This document shows positions 16,793-23,579 of a stretch of 35,960 nucleotides of DNA, one piece after another (position 1 is the stretch's first letter; every line of letters begins with the position of its first letter). A model generated the notes under the pieces. That model was given only the letters and a program-made list of their open reading frames with translations. It was not told the origin of the DNA and made no database searches. Both the position numbers and the translations under genes were made by a program. Source of the DNA: an uncultured bacterium (GTDB taxonomy: Bacteria; Bacillota; Clostridia; Lachnospirales; Lachnospiraceae); contig CAOKFN010000050.1 in the NCBI GenBank assembly GCA_948467735.1, forward strand, positions 1 to 35,960, read 5' to 3'.

Positions 16793-17668
16793 CTATTGCT
16801 CATGCCGCGATGGCAGAATTTTTATTATATTACGATAATATTCTTCATTTGTTTCCCGCCACACATTTATGTCCTCAAAATTCTCATCATATCCGGCCTT
16901 CCCTAAGATTTCTTTTATTACGGAACATATCGTATCTTTGTCGAATTCACTATTTTTGTAGTCTATTTCATTCAATAATTGAGCAATGACAAATATTCCC
17001 AGATTTTTAATATAATCAATTTTTTCCTCTTTACTTTTTGAGGAATCATCAAGTATGGCATAAAACTGCGAAACGCTTTCTTGGACGCAGCTGTTATATC
17101 TTTCTCTAAACTCATAGGCATCTGCCCATTGATAACTTTTATCATTATAGAAATCATAGCCTATTATATCATTCATAGCTAAACTGACAATATATTCATA
17201 ACGACCTGCTTGATCACTTTTATACAGAATATAGTACATCGGCATTACCGCCTTTGGCCCAAGCCCTGCCACATAACGAAACTGTTCGCTATCGCTGCAG
17301 TCCCATGTTCCCCTTATCGAATATTTCAAATTTTCTTCCTTTTTCAGTTCCTCCATCAATTCATGAAGCTTCTCTTCCACGGTATTTAATATATTGGTAT
17401 CGAGATGCTCCATAAAAGTTTCTTCATCAATTTCATCAACGCTGATAATCTCTCTGTTTTCTTCCTGCCGGATAATAGCCCCGCTCTCTTCTAAATTTAT
17501 CAAAGAGGAATCAGTATAGGATGTGATATTATTCATTTCCCCATTTTCAATCGGCAATGAAACATCTTCCGAACCTTCTCCCAATAACGCGGCACTACAG
17601 GCAGATAAAAGAAATATATTCAACGATATTATCGTTAGTGCAATAAAACGCTTTCTTTTATTTGACAT
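16793..17668 (-). CDS. lipoprotein E, unrelated to its neighbours
   Basis: 291 residues. A signal peptide with a good lipobox (FLLSAC; MSNKRKRFIALTIISLNI before it) is followed by an acidic region and a helical domain with HLDTNILNTVEEKLHELMEE, GLGPKAVMPMYYILYKSD, YDFYNDKSYQWADAY and ending ILPSRHEQ. ATG 17668 is preceded by AGGAGGAG at seven bases; an in-frame upstream ATG has none. It has its own promoter. Codon use is much more AT-rich than in the lipoprotein family, and the gene sits inside the broken lipoprotein C, so it was probably brought in by recombination. Family not recognised. Confidence 0.8.
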   Translation of the reverse strand: MSNKRKRFIALTIISLNIFLLSACSAALLGEGSEDVSLPIENGEMNNITSYTDSSLINLEESGAIIRQEENREIISVDEIDEETFMEHLDTNILNTVEEKLHELMEELKKEENLKYSIRGTWDCSDSEQFRYVAGLGPKAVMPMYYILYKSDQAGRYEYIVSLAMNDIIGYDFYNDKSYQWADAYEFRERYNSCVQESVSQFYAILDDSSKSKEEKIDYIKNLGIFVIAQLLNEIDYKNSEFDKDTICSVIKEILGKAGYDENFEDINVWRETNEEYYRNIIKILPSRHEQ

Positions 17669-17721
17669 GATATAACTCCTCCTACAAAATAAACTTGCAA
17701 AAAATTCTTCTGCAACATGCA

Positions 17722-17750
17722 ATTTTATAAAACAAAATTTCCACAATCAA
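17722..17750 (-). promoter_or_regulatory. sigma-A promoter of lipoprotein E
   Basis: Minus strand TTGATT (17745-17750), 17 bp, TAAAAT (17722-17727). Confidence 0.6.
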
Positions 17751-17836
17751 ATATATCAAACTAATGCCATACATAACAAAAACCAAATATTTCCCCAAAT
17801 GGCGGCTCCACCTATATATACAGTGAAATGCAGCCC

Positions 17837-17973
17837 TTACCTTCCCATCCCTTTTCAATCCCCCCTTTCAGCATCTAAAGACAACATTGGCATCCTTTGC
17901 AGGAATAAAACTTCTGCCGCCAAAAAATCACTGCTTTTAACAAAATAATACAACATTTGTATTAAAAAATCAA
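17837..17973 (-). pseudogene. lipoprotein C, 5' remnant with promoter
   Basis: TTGATT (17968-17973), 17 bp, TATTAT (17945-17950), then the family leader and GAAAGGGGGG before ATG 17848. Only MGR can be read before TAA at 17837-17839. Sequence from 17836 to 17669 is unrelated to the lipoproteins; a GGTGGAGCCGCC near-palindrome lies near 17807-17818. Confidence 0.65.
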
Positions 17974-18073
17974 CGTAGTATTTCCTTATAAATCATTAAT
18001 AACTACACAATAAAAATGTAATATAACCGCTGTCCTTATCTGAAAGTTTATTTCATTTTTCAATCAAATTCCT

Positions 18074-18159
18074 ATAAAAAAGCATCACACTCAAAGCCGT
18101 TATCTTCCGTACCAAGTTTCCCACGTTTCTTGTCTGCTTTGAATATGATGCCTTCTTAA
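18074..18159 (-). ncRNA. small hairpin RNA, copy 5
   Basis: A-type hairpin whose stem differs by compensatory change: 5' arm GGCATCATATTC pairs with GAGTGTGATGC, so a G-C pair of copy 1 is A-U here and the A-C mismatch becomes A-U. Loop has CGTGGGAAACTTGG instead of CAGGGG, the only loop change of this kind. Tail is a run of six U. Confidence 0.55.
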
Positions 18160-18165
18160 GACATT

Positions 18166-18214
18166 AGTATAATACTTGTCCCCATGATATAACATGACGT
18201 TCTGCGAAAAATTT
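18166..18214 (-). promoter_or_regulatory. operator-promoter motif, copy 6
   Basis: Minus strand GCAGAACGTCATGTTAT, 17 bp, TATACT at 18166-18171, ~100 bp past the stop of lipoprotein D. Confidence 0.63.
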
Positions 18215-18313
18215 GAAAGTATTTGTCAGACTGACAGCGACATTTATTTTGATATCGCTCCGGGCAGTTCTTCTGTCCCCATTTTCCCCGTCCATGCCTG
18301 CCTTTTCCCGCTA

Positions 18314-19306
18314 TCAATCCCAATGGGAAAACTCATAAAACTTAAAAGGCTCCAGCCCCCAGAAAGTGACCGTCCTTGGGCTTCCGTCCTCCTTATCATG
18401 GCCGTCCGTCACAAAAACCCCCTGTTCCGGGTCGTACCGCTCTTGGAACGAACTGCTTCCCATCATACTATCTAAGCCAAGTTCCTCTTCATAATACCCT
18501 CTCTCGTCCACCCCGCCGCTCTCAATCACGCCGTTGTTCTCGCGGTAAACGCGAACCCATGCGCTGCTGCCTGAACAGTTGCAGATCAATTCCTTCCGTC
18601 CATCATTGTCAATGTCAACGCTGTACGCCTCAAGTGCATCACAGATGCGTCCGGTTCTTTCCGCGACGCATTCCATTCCTTTCTCCGTCTCCACATAATA
18701 ATGCCAGTGTCCATACACTATGTTCGTAAAACGGATTCTGACGCGGTATTTCTCGTTTCCAAACACGTCCGCCAGTACGCTTTCCGGATTCTCCTCCCTC
18801 TGCTTGCACATACTGCCTATCAGCTCTTCAATATTCTTGGTAACACGCTCCTCGTTATTCCTGTCAAAACCATACAGCTCATACGGTATCCCCTCAAACT
18901 CAAACTCTGCCCGGGACGCATATCCCTCCTTGGAGGATTCCTTCTCCATTTTGTATACACGCACTAAGATTCCGTTATATTCCAGAACCTCCCGAAGCTC
19001 GGCAGACGATGCCTCCATTTCCACGAAGGAAGGCTCCTTTGACGACACGGACGGCTCCTCCGTTGCGGCTGCGGACGGTTCCTCTGTTCCTGTGGCGGAC
19101 GGTTCCTCCGTTGCTGCTACAGACGGCTCCTCTGTTCCCGCGGCGGAAAGCTCCTTCCCCTCCACTGCTGAAGGTTCTTGGCTGTCGCTGTCCGGTGTGC
19201 TTTTGCCGCACGCCGGACACATCAACACTATAAAAATGAGAACAGCATGCCAGAACACTGTCTTTTTCCCTCTTCCGCTTTTGCGTTCCACATTTTTTCT
19301 TCCCAT
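18314..19306 (-). CDS. lipoprotein D with TEEPSA linker and VCBS-like motif
   Basis: 330 residues, intact. Basic start (MGRKNVERKSGRGKKTVF), hydrophobic core, then VLMCPACGK as lipobox-like site. The linker (about 45-105) is a run of ATEEPSA units whose number differs from lipoproteins A and B. The C-terminal domain carries EVLEYNGILVRVYKME, FEFEGIPYELYGF, VFGNEKYRVRI, WHYYVE, SVDIDNDGRKELICN and YDPEQGVFV. AAAGGAGG lies 12-16 bases before ATG 19306. It follows the hydrolase gene by 70 bp with no terminator seen between, so it is probably transcribed from the operator-promoter at 20418-20465. Surface exposed by inference; function unknown. Confidence 0.85.
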   Translation of the reverse strand: MGRKNVERKSGRGKKTVFWHAVLIFIVLMCPACGKSTPDSDSQEPSAVEGKELSAAGTEEPSVAATEEPSATGTEEPSAAATEEPSVSSKEPSFVEMEASSAELREVLEYNGILVRVYKMEKESSKEGYASRAEFEFEGIPYELYGFDRNNEERVTKNIEELIGSMCKQREENPESVLADVFGNEKYRVRIRFTNIVYGHWHYYVETEKGMECVAERTGRICDALEAYSVDIDNDGRKELICNCSGSSAWVRVYRENNGVIESGGVDERGYYEEELGLDSMMGSSSFQERYDPEQGVFVTDGHDKEDGSPRTVTFWGLEPFKFYEFSHWD

Positions 19307-19376
19307 CCCTTTTCAAGCCTCCTTTTCAGCAGTACAGGCAGCGCTTCCGCACACCGGACTGTTTCTCGTTGTTCGT

Positions 19377-20247
19377 TTACCCTAGCCTGAAAATTACATT
19401 TTCGTCCATATAATTATCCGTCGAAGCCGCCAGCGGCGGGACTACTGAGGACACATGCCCCCCATTGTAATTATTTACATAAGTTCCCCAAGACTGCTGG
19501 TTTATGTACTTTCTGTTTCTCCACGAGCTGACGCTCTGCGTCCGGCTGGTAACTTCCGTACCGTTTATTATATATGCCGTAGTGATGATCTCAACATCCT
19601 CCGTAATCTGTCTTGCAAGCTCAACCGCATTCTTCCATCCCGGATTGACATACCTCTCCGCCTCCGTGGCATGATACCCCCTCGCCGGAGTCATTGCATC
19701 TGTACATTTATCACTAAGCGTTTTGGGATATGCATCGGGACACGCAATTACTCTTGCGAACAGAGACGCATCCGGGTACTCCTCCTCCGAACAAACAGCG
19801 TCGGGATCCGCAGAACGGTTGACAATCACAATCGCTGTTAGCTTTTGATCATTTAAATGGTTATAGCTACACTCGCCAATTATCACACGGGCAAGAAGAT
19901 CAATGTCATCGAAATGTCCAGCTAATATATTTTCACTCCCCCACTGGGAAGCGGTAATCGGCTTCCCATACAAATTGAAATATTCGGACGTGTATACTAC
20001 ACTCAACGGCTTGCAGGTGCTGTCCGGCAATCCCGTTTGCCGTAATCCCCATCTCATTCTGAAAGCCTATGACAGCATTCCTCGTCCCGCTCTGGAACCT
20101 GCCACTGGAATCTCTAATGGTATATCCGATTCTCCTCAAATACTGCTGCAAAGTATTGACCCCGTTGGAATAGCCCGTGTCCCCCTCCATGCTGAAAGAA
20201 CCCGTCCCTAAAACCACGTCCCTGAACGTATAATCTGAATTTGCCAT
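19377..20247 (-). pseudogene. peptidoglycan-binding + SleB-like wall hydrolase, one frameshift
   Basis: ATG 20247 after AGGAGGAT starts MANSDYTFRDVVLGTG. Residues about 25-75 are a peptidoglycan-binding domain (LQQYLRRIGYTI, GTRNAVIGFQNEMGITANG). Near 20020 the frame changes by one base between ANGIAG and DSTCKPL. The second part is a Hydrolase_2/SleB-CwlJ-type domain with LLARVIIGECSYN (candidate catalytic Glu) and AIVIVNRS, ending at 19377. Joined, the protein would be ~289 residues. No signal peptide is seen, as in endolysins and CwlJ, so release from the cell is unexplained. No slippery heptamer is visible, so a mutation or sequence error is likelier than programmed shifting. Confidence 0.75.
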
Positions 20248-20417
20248 CTGTTTATCCTCCTTGTCATTTGCTTTGTCCGAGGGTATCGCCGCGCATCATC
20301 CATTTCTGAATACCCTCAGTTCTTTTGTTCCGTCAGAAAGCCTTCTTCCCCAATACAGTAAATTTCTGCAATAACAAAATTTCTGTCTGCAAAGGATCTA
20401 ATGCTTCCTTAAATAAA

Positions 20418-20465
20418 AATATAACATTAATTTTCTAAAACAACATGACATTTTTAGAAAAATTT
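20418..20465 (-). promoter_or_regulatory. operator-promoter motif, copy 7 (hydrolase)
   Basis: Minus strand AAAAATGTCATGTTGT, 16 bp, TATATT at 20418-20423: the most divergent copy. It precedes a ~165-nt leader with a GAGGGTAT/ATACCCTC hairpin and GATGATGCGCGGC in its loop, conserved in the duplicate at 14095-14133. Confidence 0.5.
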
Positions 20466-20504
20466 AGTAGGTACAGACCTCTATGACAGGCGGCTCTTTT
20501 GTCT

Positions 20505-20605
20505 GGCAATTCATTTTATTCTTCTATCATTTCATTCTCCCAACTTCTCATTCTCTAACTCTCCATTCTTCCGATTCTCATTCCCCCATCACTTCATCCT
20601 ATCTT
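20505..20605. repeat. purine-rich degenerate tandem repeat
   Basis: On the minus strand GGAGAATGAGAAGTT-like units recur about every 16-20 bp. A shorter version lies at 14340-14400 in the duplicated block. Nothing else is seen between the operator at 20465 and the hairpin at 20668. Confidence 0.5.
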
Positions 20606-20667
20606 AACAATCTGCTTAACTTTCCCATTCTCGATATGAGCAAGTGCAACCAGCTATCTTCTTTACA

Positions 20668-20755
20668 ACAAATCGAAGGCACCCCACCCAAAGCAGTTTA
20701 TCTTTCGTAACACATGCCCCTGCGTCTTGCCTGCCTTGAATGAGGTGCCTTCTTG
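20668..20755 (-). ncRNA. small hairpin RNA, B-type copy
   Basis: A 22-bp stem without mismatch: 5' arm GAAGGCACCTCATTCAAGGC, 3' arm GCTTTGGGTGGGGTGCCTTC. Against A-type copies several pairs change on both sides together (for example G-C to A-U, and U-G to C-G). The loop keeps CAGGGG and ACGAAAGATAA. The tail GATTTG is a weak terminator. Confidence 0.55.
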
Positions 20756-20761
20756 AAAGAT

Positions 20762-20810
20762 AGTATAGCATCCGTCCCCATGATATAACATGACGTTTTG
20801 TGAAAATTTT
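20762..20810 (-). promoter_or_regulatory. operator-promoter motif, copy 8
   Basis: Minus strand AAAACGTCATGTTAT, 17 bp, TATACT at 20762-20767; drives the B-type hairpin. Arm 20785-20810 pairs with 20873-20898 (23 of 26 bases), so copies 8 and 9 stand back to back. Confidence 0.65.
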
Positions 20811-20872
20811 AAAGAGTTTTGTCGTTAAAAGTCGTGCCAGCGTCCTTTTTGTCAAATACATTCCCATAATGT

Positions 20873-20921
20873 AAAAATTTCCAAAAACGTCATGTTATTT
20901 TACGATATTTTCATTTACACT
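20873..20921 (+). promoter_or_regulatory. operator-promoter motif, copy 9, facing the peptide gene
   Basis: The only copy on the plus strand: AAAAACGTCATGTTAT with TGTTAT at 20893-20898, exactly 17 bp, then TACACT (20916-20921), one base from TATACT. Transcription would start near 20928 and run toward the exported peptide at 21386. Confidence 0.6.
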
Positions 20922-20927
20922 ATGTAA

Positions 20928-21385
20928 TTACAACATATAACAGACGATTGCAGAACCCGTTTGACAGCTCTTGTAAATTCCGGCATCGTTCAGCTGGCCA
21001 ATGGGAACGGCCCAAGCAGAACGATTGTAAATATGATTCAAGCTTCAAAGCTCCCTATTTAAACTGCGGTTTTATGGATAAACGGATGTAATGTACGAAA
21101 AATATGCCTTGCGGCTCCGCTTCCCGTGGGAAGCAATGGAGGCCCGAAAGAGTAAAAGACCGGAATTCACAATTTATACTGACGGCCTTCCAAATCTGCC
21201 ATGCCGCCCGCCTCATGGACGGCATGCATCATGAACCGATGGCAGATCAGGCCGCTCGTGAGTATACATATCATTCAAACTTCTGCAATTATCTATCACC
21301 TGCTCCTGCAGCCGTTCAGCCGTATGCCAAAATATCACCACATAGCTCCCGGCCCGCAGGGCAAACGATAAAGGAGGATTTTACA
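20928..21385 (+). other. long leader of peptide gene with bulged hairpin
   Basis: About 460 bp without a convincing gene. ATCTGCC-ATGCCG (21194-21206) can pair with CGGCAT (21220-21225) and GGCAGAT (21241-21247), a 13-bp stem with a 15-nt bulge on one side. A stretch at 20940-21060 reads like protein (LTALVNSGIVQLANGNG) but has no start codon or ribosome site. No other promoter is obvious. Confidence 0.4.
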
Positions 21386-21517
21386 ATGAAAAAATTCATT
21401 ACAACTTTCAGCATTCTTGCGTTCCTGTTATTGACATTCCTGCCGCTTCCTACAACTCCTAATGACGGAGGAGAAATCAGCACGTTGGATCTTTTTGAAA
21501 ATGATTATCAGTATTAA
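21386..21517 (+). CDS. short exported peptide, candidate signalling propeptide
   Basis: 43 residues. AAAGGAGG sits nine bases before ATG 21386. Two lysines (MKK) lead a hydrophobic core FSILAFLLLTFLPL, typical of a Sec signal peptide, then PTTPND and an acidic aromatic tail, GGEISTLDLFENDYQY. It has no cysteine, so it is not a cyclic-lactone type precursor. It ends two bases before the stop codon of the convergent HTH-TPR regulator. Short exported peptides next to TPR regulators are the hallmark of RRNPP quorum sensing (PlcR-PapR, Rgg-SHP, NprR-NprX), in which the processed C-terminus is re-imported. That this is such a pheromone is inference. The operator-promoter at 20873-20921 points at it. 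Confidence 0.7.
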   Translation: MKKFITTFSILAFLLLTFLPLPTTPNDGGEISTLDLFENDYQY

Positions 21518-21519
21518 TC

Positions 21520-23334
21520 CTAATTTCTCCCAAATATCTTTTCATAGTAATCTTTTATCACCGTACATCGCACTTCATGTCCATAAAACCGCAATAATTG
21601 AAAACTATAACGTAAACTCTTTTCACATATTGGCAAATCTTTCTGTGTGCCTCGTCTTTCATACACACAGGCAAGATTTGCCAAAATAATCGCTGCCGTA
21701 TCTCCGGTTTGACACTTCATTGCCAGCCTCATCCCTTTCAACGCCGCCTGTTCTGATTTATCCAAATCGCCATGTACCTCCAAAGCTCCCGGATAGTTTG
21801 TATAAACCAGCATTTCGGTAATTGCATGATGCTCCTCCGCCACATCACTTTTCTGATACCTGTCCAATATCTGCTCCCATAACCCAATCGCCTCCTCCAT
21901 TCTTCCGCTATGCTTCATATACAGCGCAATCTGATTTAAAAGCACACATTCCTCCCTAAACGGCGCACGATATACCGTCCCATGATAATCTTTCATGGTA
22001 TAGCGCAGAAGCTCTTCCGCCTTCCCAATCGCTTCCGTTTCGGTAATCTTTCCCTTCCTGACAGCAGATATCAGCCGATGTGTTTCTATAAACTGTTTAT
22101 TTACAGGGACGCTCATATCCAGTTCCGCCGCAATTTCTTCCGCTAAATCATCGGCGGCCTCCCTGCTCCCCTTTGACCATATCTTCTGCATCTCCCGCAC
22201 CTTCTCATACAACGCAAACCTATCCGCATGAATATACCCATAATACTTCTCCCTGTCCAGCCCCATCTTTTTGTACATCCGATACAGATTCTTCTTATTC
22301 GGCTTCCTCTTGCCTTCCTCAATCCGCGACAAAGTCTCCCAGCTGCAGATGCCCTCGCTGAGCCTCTCCTGCGTCAAACCCTTAGATATGCGCATATCCT
22401 TCAGCAATTCCCTGTTTATCAAAAGCTCCTTCTTCCCGCCGTTCAGCAGAAGGCACAGCATGTCCCCCTCCGGCGTCCTGCTGTCCGTCATCTTGTAAAG
22501 AAAGGAAACCGCCTCCTTCAGCTTTGCCGCCTCGCAGGCCTCTTCCTCCCTGCCCATTCTTTTCAGGCATACCTCCTGCACCTCCAAGAGCTTATCCATC
22601 ACAGTCAGCACCCCGTTCTCCGCCAGACACGCCAGCCCCCGGCGGCAGGCCTCGTATGCCCCTTCCCAATCCCCATGTACACAGCAGGCTTTCCCCAGAA
22701 TCCACGCGCATTGAGGATACACCTTCACCCTTTCCTCCGCGTCCGTATACCGCCTCTCCAGAAAGGCAGACAGCTCCGACAATTTCCTCTTCGCCTGCGC
22801 CGCCTCCCCCATCTCCAGCATCTGCGCAAACAGAAGCTGAAGAATCTGAATCTCCTGCGTACACAACATACACTCCGCCAGATTCTCCTCCTGCCAATAA
22901 GGGCAGGTGACTTCCACAGCCACCCTAAGTCCCCGGGCGCAGGCCTCCCCGTCCCCGTCTTCCAAAAGTACGACCATTGCTTTCATAGCCAGCCTGTACT
23001 GCTCGTGAAGGGGCTTGCCGCTCTCCGGCTGTCTCTCATATTCCTCCAGCAGCACATCCACCGTCTCATAATCGCCGTCGCTGAAATTCTCCGGTATCAG
23101 AGCCCGCAGAAGCATCATTTTATATTCGGCGCCCGATATCGCCATCTCAAACTTTTCCACGGACTTCCCCAGCCGTTGAAACAATGCCTCGGCCAAAAAG
23201 CTGTCCTTTTCTTTTGCGCCGCTTTCCAATCTGGACATTTCCGCCGTATCAGCCAGTCCCCGTCCCAGCTGATTCTGTGTAATGCCCTTCTTTTCTCGTA
23301 GTTCCAAAATCATATTTCCCACGTTTTGAAGCAT
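21520..23334 (-). CDS. double-headed HTH-TPR regulator (RRNPP-like)
   Basis: Cytoplasmic regulator of 604 residues. Residues about 5-60 are an XRE-type helix-turn-helix (LELREKKGITQNQLG... EMSRLESG). About 65-300 are helical TPR-like repeats. About 305-365 hold a second helix-turn-helix (LKDMRISKGLTQERLSEGIC, then LSRIEEGKRKPNK), and the rest is TPR again (ALYMKHSGRMEEAIGLWEQI, ILANLACVYERRG). RRNPP proteins have one such head and ~300 residues, so this looks like a tandem fusion of two. ATG 23334 is chosen (GGGGA six bases upstream, family-like MLQNVGNMI start); upstream in-frame ATGs would add up to 32 residues of low-complexity sequence. It faces the exported peptide. I infer that it binds that peptide and the AAAACGTCATGTTAT sites. 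Confidence 0.85.
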   Translation of the reverse strand: MLQNVGNMILELREKKGITQNQLGRGLADTAEMSRLESGAKEKDSFLAEALFQRLGKSVEKFEMAISGAEYKMMLLRALIPENFSDGDYETVDVLLEEYERQPESGKPLHEQYRLAMKAMVVLLEDGDGEACARGLRVAVEVTCPYWQEENLAECMLCTQEIQILQLLFAQMLEMGEAAQAKRKLSELSAFLERRYTDAEERVKVYPQCAWILGKACCVHGDWEGAYEACRRGLACLAENGVLTVMDKLLEVQEVCLKRMGREEEACEAAKLKEAVSFLYKMTDSRTPEGDMLCLLLNGGKKELLINRELLKDMRISKGLTQERLSEGICSWETLSRIEEGKRKPNKKNLYRMYKKMGLDREKYYGYIHADRFALYEKVREMQKIWSKGSREAADDLAEEIAAELDMSVPVNKQFIETHRLISAVRKGKITETEAIGKAEELLRYTMKDYHGTVYRAPFREECVLLNQIALYMKHSGRMEEAIGLWEQILDRYQKSDVAEEHHAITEMLVYTNYPGALEVHGDLDKSEQAALKGMRLAMKCQTGDTAAIILANLACVYERRGTQKDLPICEKSLRYSFQLLRFYGHEVRCTVIKDYYEKIFGRN

Positions 23335-23411
23335 AACCGTTCCCCATAATACATCCGCCCCAAGCAGTTCCATGACCGCCCCGCTTGGTGCATTCCCCGC
23401 AGAACCCGCCT

Positions 23412-23563
23412 CCGGACTTCTCCTTCGCATTTCCTGCTTTCACTGTTCCCCCAGAATCCTCTCCCGGACTTCTCCTTCGCATTTCCTTCTTTAATCGCTC
23501 CCCTTAAAATCCTCTTCCGGACTCCTCCTTCACATTTTCCACTAAACTAAAATCCTTCTCCAT
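23412..23563. repeat. ~52-bp imperfect tandem repeat upstream of regulator
   Basis: CCGGACTTCTCCTTCGCATT-like units start at 23412, 23464 and 23517 (spacing 52 and 53 bp). The third is degenerate. They fill much of the 245-bp gap between the transporter and the regulator, upstream of the regulator start, and could hold binding sites or an RNA leader. No clear promoter for the regulator is seen here. Confidence 0.75.
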
Positions 23564-23579
23564 CTCCCCAACATTCCGT

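Noticed and set aside
20785..20898. Inverted repeat taken as the ends of a MITE
   Set aside because: The same 26-bp motif occurs singly at seven other places with fixed spacing to a -10 box and no target duplications, so a promoter motif fits better.
20940..21060. Protein-like stretch (LTALVNSGIVQLANGNG) in the peptide-gene leader
   Set aside because: No start codon with a ribosome site; may be a gene scrap but too short to claim.
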